8,620 nucleotides of DNA from an uncultured Lachnospiraceae bacterium (GTDB lineage Bacteria; Bacillota; Clostridia; Lachnospirales; Lachnospiraceae), in assembly GCA_902796695.1 (NCBI GenBank), contig CADBQE010000047.1:1-8620 (forward strand), given 5' to 3'. The notes under the pieces were generated by a model, which was not told the DNA's origin, did not search any database, and worked only from the letters and a program-made list of their open reading frames with translations. Every line of letters starts with the position of its first letter. Within the stretch, counting starts at the first letter, position 1. Position numbers and translations under genes: made by a program. Of the stretch, positions 1 through 6,232 are shown piece after piece.

Positions 1-630
1 ACGGAGGCCCGGGAGCGGAACCCGTTCTACTATCTGGCCCAGGCCAAAGCCGGCGACGTGATCCGCTTCGGTGCCTATGACCAGGACGGCGCCGCGGGCA
101 AGGAAGCCGTCGAGTGGATCGTGCTGGCCAAGAGCGGCACCCGCCTGCTGGTGATCAGCCGCGTGTGCTTCGTCACGAGCGTTTATTCTTCCGCAAAACC
201 GGCCGTCTGGGCAACCAGCACCGCCCGTTCTTTCCTGAACGGAGCATTCCTGAACAACGCCTTTTCCGCTGCGGAACGCGCCAATATCCTGAGGACTTCC
301 CTGTCCACGCCGGCCAACCCGCAGAGCAAGCAGTCGGGCGGCCCGGACACCGCGGATCAGGTATTCCTGCTTTCCATTCAGGAAGTGCAGCAGTATATGT
401 CGGCCTCTCAGATCTCCGCCACCGCAACGCCCACCGCAAGAAGCGGCGGCGCCTATATCGACGGCGGCGAGGCTTACTGGTGGCTGCGCAGCGCCGGGGA
501 AAGCGCGGGGACGGCCGCGCATACCCGCAGAGGCGGAGCCATTGACTTTGCCGGCGAAACCGCCACCGTCTGCGGCGCCCTGCGCCCCGCCATGTGGCTG
601 AACGCGGACCAGAGCGAGTATCTGCCGTAA
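1..630 (+). CDS. DUF6273-domain protein, 5'-truncated (C-terminal part)
   Basis: The reading frame is open from base 1 and ends at TAA 628-630, giving 209 visible residues with the N-terminus outside the window; the GTG at 58 is internal, not a start. The visible part matches the DUF6273 pattern: a GD-x-I-x-FG-x-Y opening (residues about 18-26), EWIVLAK (about 38-44), LLVIS, an A-x-S-x-A-R-S-F-L-N segment, FLLSIQEV, then WWLRSAG and a closing ALRPAMWLN. Such domains are common in Clostridia, often at the end of multi-domain or surface proteins; their function is unknown and they distantly resemble a C-type-lectin/sulfatase-modifying fold (family knowledge, not tested here). The 19 residues before the domain (NPFYYLAQAKAGD) look like the end of an upstream linker or repeat region. 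No membrane segment is visible. The gene is followed by a strong hairpin terminator. The domain call is confident; the function is open. Confidence 0.85.
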   Translation, partial: TEARERNPFYYLAQAKAGDVIRFGAYDQDGAAGKEAVEWIVLAKSGTRLLVISRVCFVTSVYSSAKPAVWATSTARSFLNGAFLNNAFSAAERANILRTSLSTPANPQSKQSGGPDTADQVFLLSIQEVQQYMSASQISATATPTARSGGAYIDGGEAYWWLRSAGESAGTAAHTRRGGAIDFAGETATVCGALRPAMWLNADQSEYLP

Positions 631-633
631 GGG

Positions 634-655
634 GCATACGGCCCGCATACGGCCC
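634..655. repeat. Perfect 11-bp tandem duplication
   Basis: GCATACGGCCC occurs twice head to tail (634-644 and 645-655) just after the DUF6273 stop codon and before the terminator hairpin. It looks like a small slippage duplication in non-coding sequence. No function is apparent. Confidence 0.8.
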
Positions 656-662
656 GAATAAG

Positions 663-702
663 AAAAAAGGTGAATTGTCCGGGAAGGCAATTCACCTTTT
701 TT
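663..702. terminator. Bidirectional intrinsic terminator between convergent genes
   Basis: A perfect 15-bp stem pairs 663-677 (six A then GGTGAATTG) with 688-702 (CAATTCACC then six T) around a 10-base loop. The A-run on the left and T-run on the right give a U-tract in both directions. It terminates the DUF6273 transcript on the + strand and can back up termination of the leftward glgA transcript. Confidence 0.88.
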
Positions 703-703
703 G

Positions 704-755
704 AAAAAGAAAACAGACCGGAGCGGATTCTCTGCGAAGCGCCGCCGGTCTGTTT
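704..755 (-). terminator. Intrinsic terminator of the leftward glgA operon
   Basis: An 11-bp perfect stem pairs 711-721 (AAACAGACCGG) with 745-755 (CCGGTCTGTTT) across a 23-base loop. Read on the minus strand, the hairpin starts 8 bases after the glgA stop codon and is followed by TTTTCTTTTT (from stem base to 704), the expected U-rich tail. It lies next to the hairpin at 663-702, so the convergent junction carries two terminators. Confidence 0.82.
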
Positions 756-763
756 TTATGTGC

Positions 764-2206
764 TTACGGCAGCAGCTGCCGATACAGCCTGCTGTATTCC
801 TCCGCGGAACGGTTCCAGGAAAAATCCTCGCGCATTGCATTGCGCCGCATCTTTTCCCAGGTTTTTCTGTCCGCAAAGAACGTTTTTATTGCCAGATCCA
901 GGGCCCAGTTCAGGCCGCCGACATCGTAATTCTCAAAAACGAAGCCGGTGGCGTTCTGTCCTTCTTTATCCAGGGAGCGGACCGTGTCCTTCAGGCCGCC
1001 CGTCGCACGCACGATGGGCAGTGTGCCGTAGCGCAGCGCGATCAGCTGGCTGAGTCCGCAGGGCTCAAATAAGGACGGCATCAGGAAGGCGTCGGCCGCG
1101 GCGTAGATGCGGTGGGAGAGCGCTTCGTCGTACAGCGTTTTGACGGCCATCTTTTCCGGGCGGGCGTCGGCCATCCGGCGGAAGCTTTCTTCGTAACGCT
1201 TTTCCCCGGTGCCCAGAACGACCAGCTGGCAGGGGCCGCCGGTTATTTTTTCCAGAAGCGGCAGGACAAGATCCATGCCTTTCTGATCCGTCAGGCGGGA
1301 GACAATGGCTAAAAGGAGCGCCTCCGGATCCGGCTCCAGGCCCAGTTCTTTCTGAAGGGCTGCTTTGGCGGCTGCTTTCCCGGCTTTGACGTGCGAAACG
1401 TCGTAATGGCGCTTCAGCGCCGGATCCGAGGCGGGATCAAACACCCGGTTATCGATCCCGTTCACGATCCCGAAGAAGCGGCCCGTGCGCTGCGCAAAGA
1501 AGCGGTCGAGGCCTTCGCCGTATTCGGGCGTGCAGATCTCCTGCGCGTAGGTCCGGCTCACGGTGGTGACCAGATCCGCATAGTACAGGGCTCCCTGCAT
1601 CATATTGCCGCAGGAACCGCTGCATAAGGGGCCCTGGGCGAAAAGATCCGCGGGCAGGCCGCTGATGGCGCGCAGCTCGTCCCGGCCGCAGATCCCCTGG
1701 AATTTCAGGTTGTGGATCGTAAAGACCGTCCGGATCCCGTCAAAGAAGGAATCATAGCGGAACTGCGTGGCCAGATACGGCGGGATCAGCCCGGTGTGCC
1801 AGTCGTGGCAGTGAATCAGGTCCGGCCTGAAATCGATATGGGGCAGGGCAGCCAGTACGGCGAATGAGAAGAAACAGAACTTCTCGATATCGTACATATA
1901 GTCCGTATAAGGAGCGGGCCCGCCGAAGTAATCCTCATTATCAATAAAGTAAAAATGCAGACCGCGGTGCGTAAGCTCCCGGATGCCCAGGTAGCGGGAG
2001 CGGCCGTTGAATTGTACGTCAAAATGCGTAACGTCCCGCATGGCTTCCCGCAGAGGGGCCGGGATTGAGGTGTAGCACGGCAGTATGACGCGGACGTCGT
2101 ATTCGTCCGGAGAAAAGGCGAAGGGAAGAGAACCGGTCACATCCGCCAGTCCGCCGGTTTTGATAAACGGGACCGCTTCCGCGGCCGCAAACAGAATATT
2201 TTTCAT
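764..2206 (-). CDS. glgA: Glycogen synthase (ADP-glucose starch/glycogen synthase, GT5)
   Basis: Full-length 480-residue bacterial glycogen synthase, the usual size. It transfers glucose from ADP-glucose to the non-reducing end of an alpha-1,4-glucan in the cytoplasm. Visible landmarks are the N-terminal KTGGLADV nucleotide-sugar motif (16-23, Lys16 being the ADP-glucose contact), HCHDWHTGL (132-140), TIHNLKFQG (163-171), NGID (249-252), SRLTDQKG (303-310; Arg304 and Lys309 are the phosphate contacts) and the C-terminal PSLFEPCGLSQLIALRYG block (377-394) with catalytic-site Glu381, followed by RATGGL (400-405). The ATG at 2206 has an upstream AGAGAGGA ribosome site. It is second in a leftward operon, 34 bp behind a threonine-aldolase-like gene, and ends just before a hairpin terminator. 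No glgC, glgD, glgB or glgP lies beside it, so other glycogen genes must be elsewhere. Confidence 0.97.
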   Translation of the reverse strand: MKNILFAAAEAVPFIKTGGLADVTGSLPFAFSPDEYDVRVILPCYTSIPAPLREAMRDVTHFDVQFNGRSRYLGIRELTHRGLHFYFIDNEDYFGGPAPYTDYMYDIEKFCFFSFAVLAALPHIDFRPDLIHCHDWHTGLIPPYLATQFRYDSFFDGIRTVFTIHNLKFQGICGRDELRAISGLPADLFAQGPLCSGSCGNMMQGALYYADLVTTVSRTYAQEICTPEYGEGLDRFFAQRTGRFFGIVNGIDNRVFDPASDPALKRHYDVSHVKAGKAAAKAALQKELGLEPDPEALLLAIVSRLTDQKGMDLVLPLLEKITGGPCQLVVLGTGEKRYEESFRRMADARPEKMAVKTLYDEALSHRIYAAADAFLMPSLFEPCGLSQLIALRYGTLPIVRATGGLKDTVRSLDKEGQNATGFVFENYDVGGLNWALDLAIKTFFADRKTWEKMRRNAMREDFSWNRSAEEYSRLYRQLLP

Positions 2207-2240
2207 GAGATCCGTCCTCTCTTAAGAATCTGTTCGGTAT

Positions 2241-3332
2241 TCAGGCTTCTTCCCGATTCGCGGCCAGGAAGTCCAGGAGCCGCCGGACTTCTTCTTCCCC
2301 GGCGGACCAGTCCGTCACGAACCGGACGATATAATGACGGTCCGGCTCCCGCTCCCAGAATCCGCCGAAGCCGTTTTCGATCAGGCGGTGATACAGGGCA
2401 TCGGAGACCCGGATGAAGATCTGATTGGTGGGGGAGGCGCCGAGCGGCGTAAATCCGAGCCGGACGAGACCGCGGCGCAGCAGGTCGGCCCGCTCCAGCG
2501 CGGTGCGGCCGATCTCTTCGTACAGACCGTCCGTAAACAGCGCCTTGAACTGGACGCCGAGCAGCCGGCCTTTGGCCAGGACGGCGCCGTTCTGCTTCAT
2601 AATAGAAAAGAAATGAGGCACGCGTCCCGCCTTCGGAAATACCAGCGCTTCCCCGAACAGGGCCCCGCATTTGGTCCCGCCGATGTAGAAGGCATCGCAC
2701 AGACGGGCCAGATCCGGCAGAAATACGTCGTTTTCCGGACAGGCGAGCGCATAGGCCAGCCGGGCTCCGTCCACATACAGCGCCAGTCCGGCTTCCCGGC
2801 ACACGCCGCTGATTTTCTGCAGTTCCGCCAGGGAATACAGCGTGCCGGATTCCGTGGGCTGGGACAGATAGACCGCGCCGGGCATCACGGTGTGCTCCCG
2901 GGTCTCATCCTCTTCGTAGCGGGTCAGCAGGGCGGCCAGATCTTCCGCGTCGACCCGGCCTTCACGGGAAGGCAGGGGGATCACCCGGTGTCCGCCGCGC
3001 TCGAGGGCGCCGGCTTCATGTCCCCAGATATGGCCCGTGCCGGCGGCCGCTACACCCTGATAGGGGGCCAGGAGCGCCGTCAGTGTCACCATGTTGGTCT
3101 GGGTGCCGCCCGTCAGGAACCGGACTTCGGCGTCCGGGCAGCGGCAGGCCGCCCGGATCAGATCGGCGGCTTCCGCGCAGTACTCATCCGCTCCGTAGCC
3201 GGCAGTCCTCTGCAGGTTGCTTTCGCACAGCGCCTGCATCACGCGGGGATGGGCACCCGCCGCATAGTCGGAAGTAAAACAGGTTTCCGGGATGCCGGAC
3301 AGAAGGATGGAACGGGGGGGTTCGGCAGACAT
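2241..3332 (-). CDS. Threonine aldolase / beta-eliminating lyase family PLP enzyme
   Basis: A 363-residue fold-type I PLP enzyme of the low-specificity L-threonine aldolase family (LtaE-like), which would cleave L-threonine or L-allo-threonine to glycine and acetaldehyde in the cytosol. Visible features: FTSDYAAGAHPRVMQAL (19-35), the phosphate-loop segment FLTGGTQTNM (72-81), GHIWGHEAGALE (100-111) where His101 matches the ring-stacking His, the LYVDGARL block (185-192; Asp188 and Arg191), the Schiff-base lysine in IGGTKCGALFGEA (Lys221), and Arg337 in YIVRFVTDW, the likely carboxylate-binding Arg. The ATG at 3332 is set by an AGGAGG ribosome site (3340-3345, minus strand) at 7-base spacing. 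It is first in the operon with glgA. The exact substrate cannot be read from sequence; some relatives act on other beta-hydroxy amino acids. Confidence 0.93.
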   Translation of the reverse strand: MSAEPPRSILLSGIPETCFTSDYAAGAHPRVMQALCESNLQRTAGYGADEYCAEAADLIRAACRCPDAEVRFLTGGTQTNMVTLTALLAPYQGVAAAGTGHIWGHEAGALERGGHRVIPLPSREGRVDAEDLAALLTRYEEDETREHTVMPGAVYLSQPTESGTLYSLAELQKISGVCREAGLALYVDGARLAYALACPENDVFLPDLARLCDAFYIGGTKCGALFGEALVFPKAGRVPHFFSIMKQNGAVLAKGRLLGVQFKALFTDGLYEEIGRTALERADLLRRGLVRLGFTPLGASPTNQIFIRVSDALYHRLIENGFGGFWEREPDRHYIVRFVTDWSAGEEEVRRLLDFLAANREEA

Positions 3333-3361
3333 GAAATAACCTCCTGAATTGAACTGATGCC

Positions 3362-3390
3362 ATTATACCCTTCGAACGGGTAAATAGCAA
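3362..3390 (-). promoter_or_regulatory. Sigma-A-type promoter of the aldolase-glgA operon
   Basis: On the minus strand there is TTGCTA (3385-3390), a 17-bp spacer, and a perfect TATAAT (3362-3367), 16 bases before the AGGAGG site of the aldolase gene. The spacer contains the short inverted repeat ACCC-N7-GGGT around TTCGAA (3367-3381), which could be a weak operator. Good consensus match and spacing. Confidence 0.78.
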
Positions 3391-3449
3391 ACGAAAACAG
3401 ACGGAAAAAGTTTAGATTGTTCGGAAGTGCGCCGTAAATCATATTTTGC

Positions 3450-3478
3450 TTGATTTTTCTCATTTTAGCAGATACAAT
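3450..3478 (+). promoter_or_regulatory. Sigma-A-type promoter of the Sel1-kinase-regulator operon
   Basis: TTGATT (3450-3455), an exact 17-bp spacer, then TACAAT (3473-3478), 43 bases before the Sel1 ATG. It is divergent from the promoter at 3362-3390. Bases 3391-3449 between the two promoters are relatively AT-rich and hold nothing else I can recognise. The promoter also argues against a TTG at 3450 as a translation start, since that codon lies in the -35 element. Confidence 0.75.
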
Positions 3479-3521
3479 AAACCGGAACCGATTATACGTC
3501 AGTGAGGAGTTATCAGATATT

Positions 3522-4112
3522 ATGGCAAGAAACGGCGAAGAACACTATCAGGAATATCAGCAGTATCTGGCTGCCCGTCACATGCAGAACGCAGGCCTGA
3601 GTCTCATGACCTCGGCCATCTGCGGCTACCTTCCCGCACAGGCGGAACTGGGGTACAAATATCTGCACGGGATCATGTTTCCGCAGGACTACTGTCAGGC
3701 CATGCGCTGGCTGACCGCGGCGGCGGATCAGGGCGATGCGGCGTCCCTGACCAGTCTGGCCACTATGTATATGTACGGAACCGGCGCCCGCACCGACGGA
3801 AAGAAGGCCGCGGAACTGCTGGAAAAGGCTCTGGAGCAGGACTATGCTCCGGCAGCCCGCTTTATGGGACTGTGCCATGAGAAAGGCATCGGGTTCCCGA
3901 AATCGGCGGAAGAAGCGTTCCGCTGGTATCAGAAAGGCGCCGAAATGGGCGATCCCGGCGCCGCCGTCCTGCTGGGCGATGCCTACGAGAACGGCCGGGG
4001 AACCGAAAAGGATATCGCTATGGCCCGCCGCTGGTATGAAGAGGCCGCTGCCGGGGAAGGAGAGGAAGCGGAAACGGCACGCGAAGCGCTGCAGGCCCTG
4101 AAGGAGGACTGA
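3522..4112 (+). CDS. Sel1-repeat protein
   Basis: A 196-residue protein built almost wholly of Sel1-like repeats, which are TPR-type helical pairs used for protein-protein contacts. Four consecutive units of about 36 residues are visible: 38-72, 73-108, 109-144 and 145-180, each with the LG-x-x-Y-x-x-G and A-x-x-W-x-x-x-A-A-x-x-G pattern, preceded by a degenerate half repeat. There is no signal peptide or membrane helix, so it should be cytosolic. The start is ATG 3522 with GAGGAG at 3504-3509 (12-base spacing, somewhat long); an in-frame TTG at 3450 is rejected because it lies in the promoter. The gene ends 2 bp before the histidine kinase and carries the kinase's ribosome site inside its last codons. 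It is probably an adaptor or regulator for that two-component system; this role is inferred from position only. Confidence 0.9.
   Translation: MARNGEEHYQEYQQYLAARHMQNAGLSLMTSAICGYLPAQAELGYKYLHGIMFPQDYCQAMRWLTAAADQGDAASLTSLATMYMYGTGARTDGKKAAELLEKALEQDYAPAARFMGLCHEKGIGFPKSAEEAFRWYQKGAEMGDPGAAVLLGDAYENGRGTEKDIAMARRWYEEAAAGEGEEAETAREALQALKED
4101..4107 (+). promoter_or_regulatory. Ribosome binding site fixing the TTG start of the kinase
   Basis: AAGGAGG lies inside the last codons of the Sel1 gene and 7 bases before TTG 4115. The first in-frame ATG is more than 90 bases further on, inside the first membrane helix, so this site decides in favour of the TTG start. Confidence 0.85.
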
Positions 4113-4114
4113 TC

Positions 4115-5515
4115 TTGGAAGAAAGGTCCCTGCCCCAGGTCTCCGTCCGGGTCCGGAAATGGTGGCAGCTGGCTGTCGGGACCCTTCTGATCGTCCTGGG
4201 GTTTTTCATGCCCCTGGTCATCAACCTGAACACGATCCCGGTCATGCGGTTTTACCGCCTGGCCATGCATGAGGAACGGCATCTGCTGATTTTCTCCGCG
4301 CTGCTGCTGGTCCTGATGAACATTATGAGAGCCCTGCCCCACTATATCGGGGTGTACTGGGTGGCGGACTCCCTCCGGTTTGAGTACAAAGGACGCCGCA
4401 TCGGCCTGATGAACGGTATCCTGATCGTACTGCTCCTGCTTTTGACGTATGCGCTGATCGAAGTTATCAACGGCATACACTACGACTTCGGTCTGCCGGC
4501 CATTCTGGTGATGGGCGTCATGATCCTGTACGACCGCCTCCAGTACAACTACGTTTCCCTCTCCAAACGCACTCTGTTTATCGCGGTCAGTCTGACGGCC
4601 TTTCAGTTTCTGGACATCATGCCGGCCGCCGGCGTGATGCCGGTGGGACGCGGCGAACTGTCCCGCGATATCAAGCGGGCCGCGGAACTGCTGGAACTGG
4701 AGGCCACGATGAACCAGGTCGCCCTGATCGGACTGGTGATCATGGTGCTGGTCGCCGTCCTGATCTTTATCCTTCTTCGCGATGAAAACGAGATCCGCAA
4801 GGCTTCCGATCTCAAAGAAGCAAATGCCCGGATCCAGATGGAATCCTTCCAGGTGGAACTCCAGAACCGCACCCTGAAAGAAGCCCAGTACCTGGTACAT
4901 GATCTGAAATCCCCGCTTTCCGTAGTCCGGACGCTGGAAGGAACGCTCCGCATCATCAGCGGGCCGGAAGGAGAGGAGAACCTGGGGGAAATCTATGACC
5001 GGATGGAAAAAGCCATGGATCAGATGAGCATGCGGATTTCCCAGCTCCTGACCGTGGACCAGCGGGACAGCTTTTCGGCACAGGATCTGCTGCATGATGT
5101 AATGGCGCAGATCTCCATCGAAAATTATGCCCGGTCCGTCACAGCGGAGAACAGGGCTCCCGAAGCTGTGATGTATGCTAACCAGGCCATACTCTCGCGC
5201 GTAATGGTCAACCTGATTGTCAATGCCGTGCAGGCAGTTCCCGCGGAACGCGAGCCGCAGATCCTGATCACGGCGGACCGGCAGAACGGATATATCGTCC
5301 TGGCTGTCAAAGATAACGGAAAAGGTGTCAGTCCCGAGATGCGGGAGACCATCTGGACACACGGGGTTTCCGGCAAGGGAAGCTCCGGCCTGGGACTGGC
5401 ATTCGTAAAAAAGGCCGCGGAACAGTTCGGCGGCCGTGTAGCAATTGAATCCGAGCCCGATCAGGGTACTACGATCGCAGTCTGGATCCCCGAGGAGGAA
5501 AAAAATGACGATTGA
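4115..5515 (+). CDS. Sensor histidine kinase with six predicted membrane helices
   Basis: A 466-residue membrane sensor kinase. Hydrophobic helices lie at about 18-38, 56-74, 99-118, 125-140, 152-173 and 201-221, with no large extracellular domain, PAS or HAMP visible, so it probably senses something in or near the membrane. A charged linker (about 222-256) leads to the dimerisation helix with H-box VHDLKSPL (His262 is the phosphorylation site). The ATPase domain follows: N-box NLIVNAVQAV (366-375), DNGKGV (400-405), and the GSSGLGLAF glycine box (422-430). All catalytic boxes are intact. It starts at TTG 4115 and overlaps the response regulator by 11 bp, so the two are a cognate pair made together. 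The membrane sensor is not one I recognise by name, and the signal cannot be inferred. Confidence 0.93.
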   Translation: MEERSLPQVSVRVRKWWQLAVGTLLIVLGFFMPLVINLNTIPVMRFYRLAMHEERHLLIFSALLLVLMNIMRALPHYIGVYWVADSLRFEYKGRRIGLMNGILIVLLLLLTYALIEVINGIHYDFGLPAILVMGVMILYDRLQYNYVSLSKRTLFIAVSLTAFQFLDIMPAAGVMPVGRGELSRDIKRAAELLELEATMNQVALIGLVIMVLVAVLIFILLRDENEIRKASDLKEANARIQMESFQVELQNRTLKEAQYLVHDLKSPLSVVRTLEGTLRIISGPEGEENLGEIYDRMEKAMDQMSMRISQLLTVDQRDSFSAQDLLHDVMAQISIENYARSVTAENRAPEAVMYANQAILSRVMVNLIVNAVQAVPAEREPQILITADRQNGYIVLAVKDNGKGVSPEMRETIWTHGVSGKGSSGLGLAFVKKAAEQFGGRVAIESEPDQGTTIAVWIPEEEKNDD

Positions 5516-6122
5516 CAAGAAGATTACGATCCTGTGCATTGACGACAGCGAGGATATCTGTTTTTCGCTGAAGTCTCTGTTTCAGACTCAGGGCTGGCAT
5601 ACGGTGACGGCGCCCGGGGTCCGGGAAGGCATCGCCGCCTTTCAGCAGTATCATCCGCAGCTGGTGCTGATCGATTATCACATGCCCGGCATCAACGGAC
5701 TGGAAGGGGTGCGTATGCTGCATACGCTGTCCAACACCCTTCCCATCCTGGTCCTGACCATTGACGAAGACCAGAATGTGGCCGATGCTTTCCTGGAAGC
5801 CGGCGCGAGCGATTTCGCGCTCAAGCCCATCAAGGCGCCGGATCTGATCAGCCGCGTCAAACTGCACTTAAGACTGCTGGAACAGCAGCAGTCCTATATT
5901 GTGGACAAGGGCATCAACCGGAGCACGCTGAATCTGATCGTCCGCTTCATGCAGCAGGACGAAGGCGCGCTGACTTCGCGTCACATTTCCGAGGGCACCG
6001 GCCTGGCCTATCAGACCGTAAGCCGCTATCTGCAGCATATGGTGGCCCAGAATCTGGTGAAAACGGAAAGCAATTACGGAAAGGTGGGACGGCCCATTCA
6101 GCTGTACAAACTGACCTCCTGA
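5505..6122 (+). CDS. Response regulator, CitB/DpiA-like DNA-binding type
   Basis: A 205-residue two-domain regulator. The receiver domain (about 7-125) has the acidic pair Asp13-Asp14, phospho-acceptor Asp57 (VLIDYHMPG), switch Thr85 and Lys107 (ALKPI), all intact. The C-terminus (about 136-205) is a winged-helix module with a helix-turn-helix near 155-178 (LTSRHISEGTGLAYQTVSRY) and a YGKVGRP wing (191-197). This is the arrangement seen in the CitB/DpiA/DcuR family rather than OmpR or NarL types. The start is ATG 5505, preceded by GAGGAGG (5492-5498) at 6-base spacing; an in-frame ATG at 5445 lies inside the kinase gene without such a site. It should be phosphorylated by the overlapping kinase and act on DNA. 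Its targets are unknown, but the inverted repeat 40 bp downstream of its stop is a candidate. Confidence 0.94.
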   Translation: MTIDKKITILCIDDSEDICFSLKSLFQTQGWHTVTAPGVREGIAAFQQYHPQLVLIDYHMPGINGLEGVRMLHTLSNTLPILVLTIDEDQNVADAFLEAGASDFALKPIKAPDLISRVKLHLRLLEQQQSYIVDKGINRSTLNLIVRFMQQDEGALTSRHISEGTGLAYQTVSRYLQHMVAQNLVKTESNYGKVGRPIQLYKLTS

Positions 6123-6161
6123 CGGACAGGCAGGAGAGGGAACACCGGAGAAATATGAGAA

Positions 6162-6197
6162 TATAGTAGACCGGAAAGTGCCTCTTTTGCTACTATA
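6162..6197. repeat. Perfect 8-bp inverted repeat, candidate operator or hairpin
   Basis: TATAGTAG (6162-6169) and CTACTATA (6190-6197) are exact inverted repeats separated by 20 bases, with a smaller AAAG/CTTT pairing inside (6175-6178 and 6184-6187). The right half covers a candidate -10 and the left half meets the candidate -35 of the nagA-like/tat operon. No T-tract follows, so it is not a normal terminator. Confidence 0.65.
6167..6196 (+). promoter_or_regulatory. Candidate promoter of the NagA-like/tat operon
   Basis: TAGACC (6167-6172), an 18-bp spacer, and TACTAT (6191-6196) with an extended TG one base upstream (TGC-TACTAT). Each hexamer matches consensus at four of six positions, so this is a moderate call. 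It is the best promoter-like sequence in the 110-bp gap after the response regulator. Confidence 0.45.
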
Positions 6198-6206
6198 CAA
6201 CCGAAT

Positions 6207-6215
6207 AAAAGGAGG
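6207..6215 (+). promoter_or_regulatory. Strong ribosome site unusually far from the NagA-like start
   Basis: AAAAGGAGG ends at 6215, but the first in-frame ATG is at 6233, 17 bases later, and an in-frame TAA at 6221-6223 excludes an earlier start. A weak AAGAG (6222-6226) at 6-base spacing may be the site used instead. Either way the arrangement is atypical compared with the other genes here. Confidence 0.6.
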
Positions 6216-6232
6216 ATACCTAAGAGTCTGAC

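Noticed and set aside
2334..3347. Plus-strand open frame (337 codons) opposite the threonine aldolase
   Set aside because: Antisense shadow of a well-supported PLP enzyme; no ribosome site and no domain pattern.
3450..3521. N-terminal extension of the Sel1 protein from TTG 3450
   Set aside because: The TTG is part of a good -35 element with TACAAT 17 bp away; ATG 3522 has its own ribosome site and the extension adds no recognisable sequence.
5445..5504. Earlier start of the response regulator inside the kinase gene
   Set aside because: The receiver domain begins normally after ATG 5505, which has GAGGAGG at ideal spacing; the extension is basic, unrelated to the family and lacks a ribosome site.
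3983..5539. Long minus-strand open frame (518 codons) opposite the kinase
   Set aside because: It lies almost wholly opposite the kinase, whose boxes are all intact, and its predicted protein is rich in Gln, His and Asp with no recognisable domain, as expected for a shadow frame in GC-rich DNA.
6153..6164. Tiny leader frame ATG-AGA-ATA-TAG before the NagA-like gene
   Set aside because: Only three codons with weak context; probably chance, and it overlaps the candidate promoter region.
6162..6197. Inverted repeat as an intrinsic terminator of the response-regulator gene
   Set aside because: The stem is AT-rich with a 20-base loop and no following T-run, and promoter-like boxes overlap it; an operator fits better.
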